From NCBI RefSeq assembly GCF_025574485.1, contig NZ_JAOBPO010000003.1, positions 225,867-289,866 on the forward strand: 64,000 nucleotides of DNA, written 5' to 3'. Below, piece after piece: positions 6,017-13,453 of the stretch. Position 1 is the first letter of the stretch, and the number at the start of each line of letters is the position of its first letter. Both the position numbers and the translations under genes were made by a program. The DNA is from Kordiimonas aquimaris (GTDB lineage: Bacteria; Pseudomonadota; Alphaproteobacteria; Sphingomonadales; Kordiimonadaceae). The notes below the pieces were generated by a model. It saw nothing but the letters and a program-made list of their open reading frames with translations, had not been told where the DNA came from and ran no database searches.

Positions 6017-6263
6017 TGTGATGCTGTGCAATGGTTGGGGTTTGTGGTGCAGCAGACTGGAAATGTTCGCGGTTGCCCGTGTATCGTTCCTGATGGCTAT
6101 CAACAAACCGAAGTAGGCTTTGCATGTGAAGGTACTCTGCACCGAACGGGCTAAGGTCTGTCATAGCTTCAATTGCTACATTTCGTGCCGTCCAAACGGC
6201 CTTTAGATATTTTTCTTTCAAGAGTGGGCATAGATCGTCGCTGCGTTTTGTTCGTTGTGCCAT
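6006..6263 (-). CDS. Phage protein of unknown function (85 aa)
   Basis: The ATG at 6263 is preceded on the minus strand by AGGAGAAAC, a good ribosome-binding sequence, so it is preferred to the ATG at 6305. The product (MAQRTKRSDDLCPLLKEKYL...) is soluble and helix-rich in its first 55 residues, with a polar, Gln/His-rich tail. It overlaps the next minus-strand gene by 11 bases. No function can be assigned. Confidence 0.6.
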   Translation of the reverse strand: MAQRTKRSDDLCPLLKEKYLKAVWTARNVAIEAMTDLSPFGAEYLHMQSLLRFVDSHQERYTGNREHFQSAAPQTPTIAQHHNDA

Positions 6264-6379
6264 TGGGGTTTCTCCTGTGCTTTGGGGGGGAGCGGAGAAT
6301 TGCATAAGAACAAAAAGAGAACAATTGTGTATTTGCTATCGTTTTACGTGTAATTTATGGTGATAAAAAAGGAGCTTTT

Positions 6380-6958
6380 ATGACTGCTCAAAGAACAACA
6401 CTGATATCACTTTGCATATTATTAATAACGCTTGTTCTTCACGAACCTATGTGCGGTAAAGTCATGCTTTTGGCCACTAATTTGAAAGTAGAGTATGAAT
6501 ATGCACTTAAGGCCTTGATGCTGCTCATAATAGTGAATGGATTGTCCTATGGTTGGCGGTTTTGGATAGAATTTGATGGTAACTCATTTAAAAATCTTCG
6601 AGAAAGAGTAAAAAAAGCAAGTACCTCTGCCGATAAGGTGATGGAACTTCACGTAGCTGCAAAAGATGAAGCTAATATATTAGCTATTCGCCTCACAGAT
6701 CGCTTACCGAAAACAGAACCTCACCGTGATGCCCAGATAAAAGATATTGAAGACATGCGTATTCGCCAACTGGAGTATTTCGACAGAGTAGACAGCCATC
6801 TTAATTCTGAGGTGATGACATATAAGGATGCGAGAAGAGTAACTATTGGAAGAAGGTTGCAGGGTAACTACAGGTACATCTTATTTGATTTTGTTGCTCC
6901 AGTTTTAGTGTCACTAATAAGCGTAGCTTTAGCAGCTTGGAGGCTCATTATAATTTAG
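6380..6958 (+). CDS. Phage-borne membrane protein with two N-terminal and one C-terminal TM segments
   Basis: The 192-residue protein has hydrophobic segments at about residues 8-22 and 43-57, a long cytoplasmic-looking charged helical region at about 68-160 (likely coiled coil), and a last hydrophobic segment at about 170-190. An AAGGAG ribosome-binding sequence lies 6 bases before the ATG. The coding sequence is visibly more AT-rich than the neighbouring virion genes. Its last 30 bases overlap the convergent methyltransferase gene. It may be a cargo gene, for example an exclusion or defence protein of the prophage, but nothing in the sequence proves that. Confidence 0.65.
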   Translation: MTAQRTTLISLCILLITLVLHEPMCGKVMLLATNLKVEYEYALKALMLLIIVNGLSYGWRFWIEFDGNSFKNLRERVKKASTSADKVMELHVAAKDEANILAIRLTDRLPKTEPHRDAQIKDIEDMRIRQLEYFDRVDSHLNSEVMTYKDARRVTIGRRLQGNYRYILFDFVAPVLVSLISVALAAWRLIII

Positions 6959-7663
6959 TAAAGCACTCAACACTGCCTTGCGTTCAAGTTCCTCCATGTT
7001 TGCTAACTTAGCTTTCCACCTCAAAGCTTTACGTTTAATGCGCTCACGCTCCCGGAAACCATCACCCAAATACTGATAATCGTGAAGGGCAGTGGGTGGC
7101 GGAAAGTTAAACCACAAGCATTCTGTGCGCGGTCCGCCGCGTGTGCAGCCTGTAAAGGTCACACAGTGCCAATCATGCAGCATATCGCCGTATAAGGCGT
7201 TCTCGTAGCTTGACACCATCACCATGCACGGCAGACGCCTGACAAGCGTTAAAAACGCCTCGTGGTCACTGTCAGACCATTCTTGCTTGTACAGGTCACG
7301 CTGACAGCTTCTTGTATCAAACGGATAAGGCGGGTCGGCATACACCAGCTCACGGCCTGTAAAGTTGAACTCACGTAGAAACTGGACACCATCACCAATC
7401 AGGTAGCGAATATCATCACGTTTGATCAGATTTTCTTTCAGCGCCACAATTGCTGCAGCATCGCTATCTATGACGATGTTAGATCCGGCAGGACGTTTAC
7501 GTTTGAGGATAGCACCGCCACCAACAAAGCATTCGATATAGGTATCATGCGGCGGCTGATTATTGATAATAGTCTGATACACGCCCATGCCATTTTTGCC
7601 GCCCGGATAGCTGGTGCGGGAAGGGCGCTTTGGTGCAATCAAGTCTTCAATATCAGTCTGCAT
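6929..7663 (-). CDS. DNA adenine N6-methyltransferase (Dam/D12 class), phage-encoded
   Basis: The protein of about 244 residues contains the D12-class layout. RTSYPGGKNGMG is near the N-terminus, FVGGGAIL is the AdoMet-binding motif I, VIDSDAAAIV follows, and YADPPYPF carries the catalytic DPPY motif, so it should transfer a methyl group to adenine N6 in DNA. The start at 7663 lies 11 bases inside the upstream gene and has AAGG before it; a start at 7690 is less likely. Solitary viral Dam enzymes typically protect viral DNA or tune expression. The target site is unknown; GATC is plausible, and two GATC sites sit in the palindrome at 5502-5515. Confidence 0.88.
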   Translation of the reverse strand: MQTDIEDLIAPKRPSRTSYPGGKNGMGVYQTIINNQPPHDTYIECFVGGGAILKRKRPAGSNIVIDSDAAAIVALKENLIKRDDIRYLIGDGVQFLREFNFTGRELVYADPPYPFDTRSCQRDLYKQEWSDSDHEAFLTLVRRLPCMVMVSSYENALYGDMLHDWHCVTFTGCTRGGPRTECLWFNFPPPTALHDYQYLGDGFRERERIKRKALRWKAKLANMEELERKAVLSALLNYNEPPSC

Positions 7664-8156
7664 TATTACCTTGTTTCTGGATAAAATCACGGATTATGCG
7701 CCTTACCTGACGATCAGATAATGACACGATGTCCGCTATTTCCATATCGGTACTACCGGACTTGTAAAGGCTGATAATCTCGGCGTTTCGTGCCTCTTTT
7801 GCCTTGGCCTCTAACGCCTTCATTTCCTTGAGCCAATGGCGGTGAATTGTCTCTCGCGGTATGCCGTGTTCGTCCGCTACAACTTGCGCCGCAGTATCAA
7901 AATCAAGACCTTGTTGCAGCTTATCCAAAACGCGAATAGGGCTTCTTGCAATACCTCTATTCATACTTTTAGCGTGGCGTTTAATTGCTTGATAACGTTG
8001 CCATATTTTATGTCGCTTACGTAAGGTAAGTGCTGCATCTTCAAAGAAACGTGCGGTTATTAAAGTTGCCTCGTCTGGAACCCTGTGAAGGTTCATTACA
8101 AGTTGCTCACCATCATGTGCATTATTAACAAACGGCATCTCAGGAATAGTCTTCAT
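7653..8156 (-). CDS. Helix-turn-helix protein of the prophage (167 aa), candidate regulator
   Basis: The product carries two HTH-like segments. One is at about residues 86-110 (FDTAAQVVADEHGIPRETIHRH), and a clearer one lies near the C-terminus at about 132-158 (GSTDMEIADIVSLSDRQVRRII). They are separated by a charged helix (KEMKALEAKAKEARN). Proteins of this layout are usually DNA-binding regulators or site-recognition subunits. The gene is first in a minus-strand pair with the methyltransferase, overlapping it by 11 bases. No catalytic motif is visible, so an integrase or replication initiator is not supported. Confidence 0.7.
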   Translation of the reverse strand: MKTIPEMPFVNNAHDGEQLVMNLHRVPDEATLITARFFEDAALTLRKRHKIWQRYQAIKRHAKSMNRGIARSPIRVLDKLQQGLDFDTAAQVVADEHGIPRETIHRHWLKEMKALEAKAKEARNAEIISLYKSGSTDMEIADIVSLSDRQVRRIIRDFIQKQGNNAD

Positions 8157-8209
8157 ACAGCCCCCAAATCTTCGTATTAAGATTGAGTAGCGTACAAATT
8201 AAAGGAGAG

Positions 8210-8232
8210 AGCGTCCAGAAGACGCTTTTTTA
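8210..8232 (+). terminator. Terminator-like hairpin at the right end of the prophage
   Basis: AGCGTC at 8210-8215 pairs with GACGCT at 8221-8226 around CAGAA, followed by a T6 tract on the + strand. No + strand gene that I can support ends here. It may stop rightward transcription leaving the prophage or end a short RNA begun in 8160-8205. Confidence 0.6.
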
Positions 8233-8268
8233 ACCCTTTGATATATCGCCGTATTCTAGTTGCTATTA

Positions 8269-8296
8269 TATTCGCATAATTTATATTATGGGAAAT
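8269..8296. other. dif: dif-type XerC/XerD recombination site, right attachment junction of the prophage
   Basis: The 28-bp site consists of the XerC arm TATTCGCATAA (8269-8279), the centre TTTATA (8280-8285) and the XerD arm TTATGGGAAAT (8286-8296). The Proteobacterial dif consensus has a CGCATAA-ending left arm, a 6-bp centre and a TTATGTTAAAT right arm, so only two bases of the right arm differ. It lies between the last prophage gene and the stop codon of ctlX, exactly where an attachment site is expected for an element that uses host XerCD. Confidence 0.8.
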
Positions 8297-8304
8297 AAAT
8301 ATCC

Positions 8305-9225
8305 TTAATTAAAATGTATACCAGCAATCATGCAGCGTATTGAGCCGCCAGCCATCTCAATTGCGCTAACATCAATCGGCACTATCACTGTCGTCTGCTC
8401 AATAAGTCGAATTTGATCACGCTCAAGCGCATCATATGCGGTTTGTGACAAGACAAGAATATTCCCGCGCGCTGCAGATAGCTCTATAGCATTACCTGCG
8501 AATGAATGTACTTGTTGCGACGTTAAAGGAATTACCTCTCTGCCAGAAGCTTTAAGCTTTTCTGCAACCATTTGGCGCTCATCTGCATCACTGATCATTT
8601 CAAGGCCAATCATCGCGAAATGTGAAGCGACACACATCATGACATTAGTATGGTACACAGGCACACCATTACTGTCACAGGCATCAAACATCACCGACTG
8701 GTATCCTAAATCATTACAAAACTGCTTGAATAACTCACTGTGCGCACGGTGTGATCGCACGGCATAAGCAATTCTTGCTTCATGATCCAGTACCATGGCG
8801 CCTGTGCCTTCCAAGTAGAGGCCGTTGTTTTCATGCGCCGTATAATCAAGTACGCGACCAACATTATATGTCATTCTGAGCGCTTCGATTATGTCGTTTC
8901 TACGCTCAAGGCGGCGGTTTTCGACATACATGGGATAAATAACGACCGTACCGTCATCATGTGTGGAAAACCAATTGTTAGGGAAAACAGAATCCGGTGT
9001 TCTTGTAGTTATATCATCAAAAAGGTGAACAGTTACACCCTGCTCTCGCAGAATATCTGCAGCTTGAGTAACCTGTTCGTATGCTTTCTTGGCAATAGCC
9101 ACTTTCTCAGCGTCATTGATTAATATCTGAAACATATTATCAGCTGCAGTTTGCGGATTGGGTGTAAAGAAAGTTGGCCGCACCATCACTATAGCATTTG
9201 GAGATTGTCGATTGTTTTTATTCAT
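8305..9225 (-). CDS. ctlX: Citrulline-utilisation hydrolase type amidinotransferase-fold protein
   Basis: The 306-residue protein (start MNKNNRQ) belongs to the arginine-deiminase/DDAH superfamily, most like the CtlX group. It shows NAIVMVRPTFF at the N-terminus, VFPNNWFSTHDDG near residue 80-92, EGTGAMVLDH, the histidine motif VYHTNVMMCV, and a C-terminal GGSIRCMIAG with the nucleophilic Cys. These enzymes hydrolyse guanidino or ureido groups, and CtlX members are linked to citrulline use. No arc or other arginine genes adjoin, so the substrate is uncertain. A start at 9246 is possible but adds only VCKWIF. Its 3' end lies 8 bp from the dif site. Confidence 0.82.
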   Translation of the reverse strand: MNKNNRQSPNAIVMVRPTFFTPNPQTAADNMFQILINDAEKVAIAKKAYEQVTQAADILREQGVTVHLFDDITTRTPDSVFPNNWFSTHDDGTVVIYPMYVENRRLERRNDIIEALRMTYNVGRVLDYTAHENNGLYLEGTGAMVLDHEARIAYAVRSHRAHSELFKQFCNDLGYQSVMFDACDSNGVPVYHTNVMMCVASHFAMIGLEMISDADERQMVAEKLKASGREVIPLTSQQVHSFAGNAIELSAARGNILVLSQTAYDALERDQIRLIEQTTVIVPIDVSAIEMAGGSIRCMIAGIHFN

Positions 9226-9387
9226 AAATATCCATTTACACACCAAGTAAAACCATAGAAAGAAAAGGAAAAGTATCGAAACACATCACAAAACACTGTT
9301 CAACAATGAACTGCACGGCCTGTATGATACATAAAACGTTAACATTGTGCATTTTGGGCACGCAAACATTAATGAACAGGTATTGTC

Positions 9388-10059
9388 ATGCACCTTGGAC
9401 TTATTGGCGGGATTGGGCCCGCTGCAACTGAATTTTATTACCGTAATCTTGTTAAAACCCATAAAGATGCTGGCGCAAAGTTGGAGCTAACCATTTGCCA
9501 CGCAGAAACGGATATATTAATTAATAACATGATCGCAGGAAAAAATGATGCTCAAGCAGATGTTTTCCTTACTTATGTTGATCGCATGAAATCAGCAGGA
9601 TGTGACGCAGTTGCCGTTACTTCAATGGCTGGTCATTTTTGTATCAACGAATTGATTGAGCGCTCTCCTCTGCCGGTTATTAATGCGATCCCTGCCCTTG
9701 ATGCGCATTTTATATCTAAAGAGGTTCGAACCATTGGCATTCTTGGCTCCGGGACAGTAATGAAAACGCATGTATACGGCGGCATTCCATCAGTCGATGT
9801 GATTTTACCGCAAGGTGAGGATTTCGAAAAAGTCAGTACCGAATACATGAATATGGCACGTGCAGGCCACGCAACCGCTGAACAACGCACGTACATGTTT
9901 GATATTGGGAAACAAATGCACACCCATTATGGTGCGGATGCCGTTTTACTTGGTGGCACGGATCTATTTTTGGCCTTCGATGGGCAAAGTCCAGGTTTTC
10001 CAGTTATTGACGCTGCTCTTGTTCATGTTGATGCGCTATTTAAGCAATCAACGCTTTGA
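9388..10059 (+). CDS. Aspartate/glutamate racemase family protein lacking the usual catalytic cysteines
   Basis: The 223-residue protein has the family N-terminus (MHLGLIGGIGPAATEFYYRN) and the two-domain pseudo-repeat typical of Asp/Glu racemases. The usual first catalytic motif ACNTAH is replaced by VTSMAGHF, and the second GCTE motif by LLGGTDLFLAF. Both catalytic cysteines therefore appear substituted (Ser or Met, and Gly). A racemase reaction with the standard two-cysteine mechanism is unlikely; it may be a lyase, isomerase or binding protein. It faces the ctlX gene divergently across a 160-bp gap, which may hold shared promoters. AACAGG precedes the ATG. Confidence 0.75.
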   Translation: MHLGLIGGIGPAATEFYYRNLVKTHKDAGAKLELTICHAETDILINNMIAGKNDAQADVFLTYVDRMKSAGCDAVAVTSMAGHFCINELIERSPLPVINAIPALDAHFISKEVRTIGILGSGTVMKTHVYGGIPSVDVILPQGEDFEKVSTEYMNMARAGHATAEQRTYMFDIGKQMHTHYGADAVLLGGTDLFLAFDGQSPGFPVIDAALVHVDALFKQSTL

Positions 10060-10064
10060 TAAGA

Positions 10065-11234
10065 CTATATTAAACGACGCCGATATAAAGGTATAACGCA
10101 TAACATTATAATGGCTGTGAACGTTAAAATAGGCAGCAGGTTTAGGTAAACATCGTTTACCTCTGCACCTTTTAGCAAAATATTTCTCGAGAACCTGACA
10201 AAATGAGTTAATGGCAGAACATTTCCGATGTATTGCGCCCATTCAGGCATTCCTGAAAATGGAAACATAAAGCCTGACAACAGCATAGACGGCAGATAAA
10301 ACGCAACAGCCGATTGCAGCGCCTGTAATTGACTGGACACACATGCCGAAATGACAAAACCAAGCACCAAATGCGCAAATGACAGGATTAGTCCACCTAC
10401 TAAAAACAACATTAAAGAGCCAACAACTGGTAACTGGAATAAGATATGACAGGCCGCAAGAGCCAACAACAATTGGATCAATGCAATAATCAGATACGGT
10501 GCAAGCTTACCAGCAAGCACTTCAAACTTGCCAACTGGCATAATCATAAGGGCTTCCCATGTGCCCTGCTCTCGCTCTCTCACCAACGTTAAAGCACCTA
10601 GCAACAACATACTTATCATTACAATTACCCCCATTAACGCAGGCAGAATTGTCCATGATGTATGCATTTCCGGATTATACAGCCATATTCTACGAATAGA
10701 CTCGTATCCACTAATCACCGCACTTTCAGGCGCGCTTTTGTTCATCACCTGTAGGAATAAGCTGCGCTCTAAAGCAGCCAATGCCGGTGCAATTGCATTC
10801 ACATTGGCACCATCAGCATAAACATTTGTAATCACGTCACTATTCGTATTGCCAGAAGCCGTAACTTCATCATTCTCCAACTCATCAAAAATACGAGAAG
10901 CATCAGCAAGCTCAATCGCGACATCCACATTACCGCTTTCAAGCAAAAATTTAGCCTCGCCGGACGTAATACTTTGTATAACGTCATTAAAATATCCTGA
11001 TTTATCAGCAGCCTCTACGATGCGTATCTGCGCACTTGGCGTGCCGCCAGCAACAGCCAGGCGTACATTCTTGGCGTCCAAGTTAATGGCATATCCAAAT
11101 AAAATAACCTGCAAAGCCGGTACCAGCACAACGAGCGAAAAACTGGTTCTATCTCTCAGGATACGGTATATTTCTACCGTCGCAACTGCGATAACTCGCT
11201 TTACTGTTTTCCAAATGCGGTCAAACATAATCAT
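10065..11234 (-). CDS. ABC-2 type exporter permease
   Basis: The 389-residue protein has one N-terminal membrane segment (about 31-50, VVLVPALQVILFGYAIN), a long extracytoplasmic region of about 130 residues, and five to six further membrane segments after residue 185. This is the layout of DrrB/YhhJ-type ABC-2 permeases. Around residues 225-235 it has LVREREQGTWEALM, a conserved coupling motif of the family. Its start overlaps the ATPase gene by 8-14 bases, so the two are translationally coupled. Two starts (11234 and 11228) cannot be separated. The exported substrate is unknown; the ketosynthase encoded first in this operon hints at an acyl-type product. Confidence 0.88.
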   Translation of the reverse strand: MIMFDRIWKTVKRVIAVATVEIYRILRDRTSFSLVVLVPALQVILFGYAINLDAKNVRLAVAGGTPSAQIRIVEAADKSGYFNDVIQSITSGEAKFLLESGNVDVAIELADASRIFDELENDEVTASGNTNSDVITNVYADGANVNAIAPALAALERSLFLQVMNKSAPESAVISGYESIRRIWLYNPEMHTSWTILPALMGVIVMISMLLLGALTLVREREQGTWEALMIMPVGKFEVLAGKLAPYLIIALIQLLLALAACHILFQLPVVGSLMLFLVGGLILSFAHLVLGFVISACVSSQLQALQSAVAFYLPSMLLSGFMFPFSGMPEWAQYIGNVLPLTHFVRFSRNILLKGAEVNDVYLNLLPILTFTAIIMLCVIPLYRRRLI

Positions 11235-12162
11235 ATTCGGCTTTTAACTTTTGCCGCAGTATGAGCATAGTGCTTGCATCAACCAAAGTGGGCTCCAGCT
11301 CCACAATGTTAGCATCAAGCCCTTTTACAGCAGTCATAAAGTCACTGCGATTACTGCGCGCTAAGACAATGCGTACATTCTCATATTCGCGAGTAATCGA
11401 ATATGTAACACTTCGATCATCTAAAACATCAGCAATGCTGCTTAATATATTGCTTTTAAATAAGTATGTACATGAATCAGAAGATTGAACAGCTTCTTTT
11501 GGAGTACCTGAAGCCAATAGTTTACCATCCGATAAAAACAACACATTGCTACATTGTGATGCTTCATTCAGATCATGCGTTGATATCACAATTCCGGTAC
11601 CCGTTTTCGCCAACTCGTCGATATGTTGCCAAACCAATTGACGGGCATACGCGTCAAGACCAGCTGTAGGCTCATCCAAAAGCAAAAGTTTAGGCTGAGG
11701 CAAAACCGATGCAGCGAGCTGTAGTATTCGCGCCCATCCGCCTGACAAGTGCATTGCTCGGGTGTTTACATATGCTTCCAGACCAAATTGTTGAAGCAAC
11801 GCATCAATAACAGCTTGTGGTTGCTCAATACCATACATATCCGCACGAAACTTTAAGTTCTCTCGAACTGTAAGCTCACCGTACATACTGAAACCTTGCG
11901 CCATATAGGCAATCTCTCTACCTGCTTTGTCAGCGTTTTCAGGTAAATTCTTGCCCAACACACTTAATTTGCCACCAGTGTGCGGAATCAGGCCAGTAAT
12001 TATACGTAAAATTGTTGTTTTTCCGCCGCCATTCGCACCTAAAAGGCCAAGTACTTCTCCAGCTTTCACACTAAAAGAAAGCGGATGTAGAACAGTGTTT
12101 TTGCCATATGATTTGCTAATGTTCTTGGCTTCAACAAGCATTTGCAGCTCACTTTGCAACAT
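11221..12162 (-). CDS. ABC exporter ATP-binding protein
   Basis: The ATG at 12162 overlaps the end of the ketosynthase gene by 14 bases and gives 313 residues; the upstream in-frame start lies inside that gene. Walker A is GANGGGKT (42-49), the signature is LSGGW rather than the usual LSGGQ, and Walker B with the catalytic Glu is LLLLDEPTAGLD. The switch His is in ISTHDLNEAS. A C-terminal domain of about 90 residues follows, as in DrrA-type exporters. It energises the permease encoded downstream. The LSGGW variation is unusual but tolerated in some ABC-2 ATPases. Confidence 0.9.
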   Translation of the reverse strand: MLQSELQMLVEAKNISKSYGKNTVLHPLSFSVKAGEVLGLLGANGGGKTTILRIITGLIPHTGGKLSVLGKNLPENADKAGREIAYMAQGFSMYGELTVRENLKFRADMYGIEQPQAVIDALLQQFGLEAYVNTRAMHLSGGWARILQLAASVLPQPKLLLLDEPTAGLDAYARQLVWQHIDELAKTGTGIVISTHDLNEASQCSNVLFLSDGKLLASGTPKEAVQSSDSCTYLFKSNILSSIADVLDDRSVTYSITREYENVRIVLARSNRSDFMTAVKGLDANIVELEPTLVDASTMLILRQKLKAEYDYV

Positions 12163-13282
12163 AAGGGCCCTGCTTACCGTGCGTGTATAAAAAGCCACCA
12201 AACATATATTTAGTTGCTTCAGCGCCAAGCGTTAGAAGCTTTTCACCGCATTGCATACTGTTGCGCATTGATGAAAATGCGAGCCAAATAGCTGCTGAAC
12301 CAGTATTTCCAACTGTATCGGCGTTCACAACAACTTTGCTTTGCGGTACACCTAGATGTTGTTCCATCAAAATACCCATCAGACCATTCGCCTGATGCGG
12401 AAGAATATAGTCCATATTATCCACAGATAAGCCACACTGCGCCGCAGCTTTCAAACCCGCCATAAACAACTCCGGTCCATTTGTACGCACATCTGCAAAT
12501 GCATGGGAAAATTCAGGCATACCTGTTGGGGACACTGGCTGGTTTGATCCGCCGCTATCCAAACTAAAGCCAGGCTCACGCTGAAGCCCGATTTGACCGT
12601 AAAAATTTTTGCTAAGTGTTCCTGTGCTTTTTGCTGCTTTGTTATATTTACTGCCAGCCGGGCATAATATAATCGCTGCTGCTGCATCCCCCATTTGAAC
12701 CATGTTCACAAGTTGACCACTGTCGTCTTTTAAACGGTCAGGATTAAAGAATACGGATCCGGTTTCTGAACCCACAATAGCAACAGGTTTGGCATCAGGA
12801 TTAGACAAAAGCCCTTCAGCAATAACCAATGCATTAGCAAACCCAGTGCAAGCCTGTCTCAGCTCCATATGAGGACCGCTAAACGCTAAGTTATCCGCTA
12901 CGAAGGATATATTGGACGGTACCGGCATCGCAGGGGTCGCTGTATGACCAATTAAATACCCGAGATCATCAACATTCAGGCCAGCGTCAGCAAGTGCTGC
13001 ACGTACAGCGTCTGCTGCAAGCTCCGGGTTGCGATGACCCACACGTGGCGCTTCACACTGTGTCAACAAATCCCGGCTCAGAAATCGTTGCTGTATATTC
13101 AGCTTTTTTGCATAAACCCTGCCACGATGAGCAACATCAACATCAAATGTACTATCGATATGTGCAAGCAACTCCTCAGTGGAAATGGCCTGGCCGGGCA
13201 GACAGGCCCCTGTCCCTAGAACCGTTAAATCTGTGCTGCCTTGCCAAAACGGCACTTCTTTTTCTGCATGTGCATCAAACAT
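12149..13282 (-). CDS. 3-oxoacyl-ACP synthase III family (FabH-like) ketosynthase
   Basis: The 377-residue protein has the thiolase-fold triad of KAS III enzymes: Cys145 in LRQACTGFANA, His296 in ILPHQANG and Asn326 in TVGNTGSAA. These enzymes condense an acyl-CoA or acyl-thioester with malonyl-ACP, or transfer acyl groups. It is longer than housekeeping FabH (about 320 residues), with an N-terminal extension of about 15 residues and a longer segment around 220-260. It is first in an operon with an ABC exporter, which suggests a specialised lipid or secondary metabolite rather than general fatty acid synthesis. No ACP or other polyketide gene adjoins. AAGGCGAT precedes the start. Confidence 0.85.
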   Translation of the reverse strand: MFDAHAEKEVPFWQGSTDLTVLGTGACLPGQAISTEELLAHIDSTFDVDVAHRGRVYAKKLNIQQRFLSRDLLTQCEAPRVGHRNPELAADAVRAALADAGLNVDDLGYLIGHTATPAMPVPSNISFVADNLAFSGPHMELRQACTGFANALVIAEGLLSNPDAKPVAIVGSETGSVFFNPDRLKDDSGQLVNMVQMGDAAAAIILCPAGSKYNKAAKSTGTLSKNFYGQIGLQREPGFSLDSGGSNQPVSPTGMPEFSHAFADVRTNGPELFMAGLKAAAQCGLSVDNMDYILPHQANGLMGILMEQHLGVPQSKVVVNADTVGNTGSAAIWLAFSSMRNSMQCGEKLLTLGAEATKYMFGGFLYTHGKQGPYVAK

Positions 13283-13453
13283 GTTTTATATCGCCTTAAC
13301 CACCTAAACTAAGAACGACATAAACAAGAATTCGCGCCATGAGATACTCAAGGCCTGACAAATGTTCGTGACCAACGGGTGATCAATTTTTATGGAACAG
13401 GTTGCCCAAGGAAACTACGGCGCGTAAAAGCAAGTTCTAAAAGGGAAACTTCA

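Larger units (their letters stand above)
1..8296. mobile_element. Right-hand part of a PM2-like tailless (double-jelly-roll) prophage, left end outside window
   Basis: This stretch holds a packaging ATPase, a double-jelly-roll-type major capsid protein, many 36-220-residue membrane or virion proteins, a SleB hydrolase, a GTA-type holin, an adenine methyltransferase and a helix-turn-helix protein. It shows no tail, portal, large terminase or tape-measure genes. That combination is known from the PRD1/PM2 lineage of icosahedral viruses with an internal membrane, and the order ATPase, small membrane genes, capsid gene resembles corticovirus PM2. The right edge is placed at a dif-like site at 8269-8296, because the next gene (ctlX) looks chromosomal. 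Replication and integration or regulatory genes further left cannot be seen. The family assignment rests on motif and architecture recognition, not on a search. Confidence 0.85.

Noticed and set aside
6017-6142. N-terminal extension of the 134-residue phage protein (176-residue form)
   Set aside because: The extension is an out-of-frame reading of the upstream 85-residue gene. The overlap of stop and ATG at 6006-6016 is the usual coupling and fits the shorter form.
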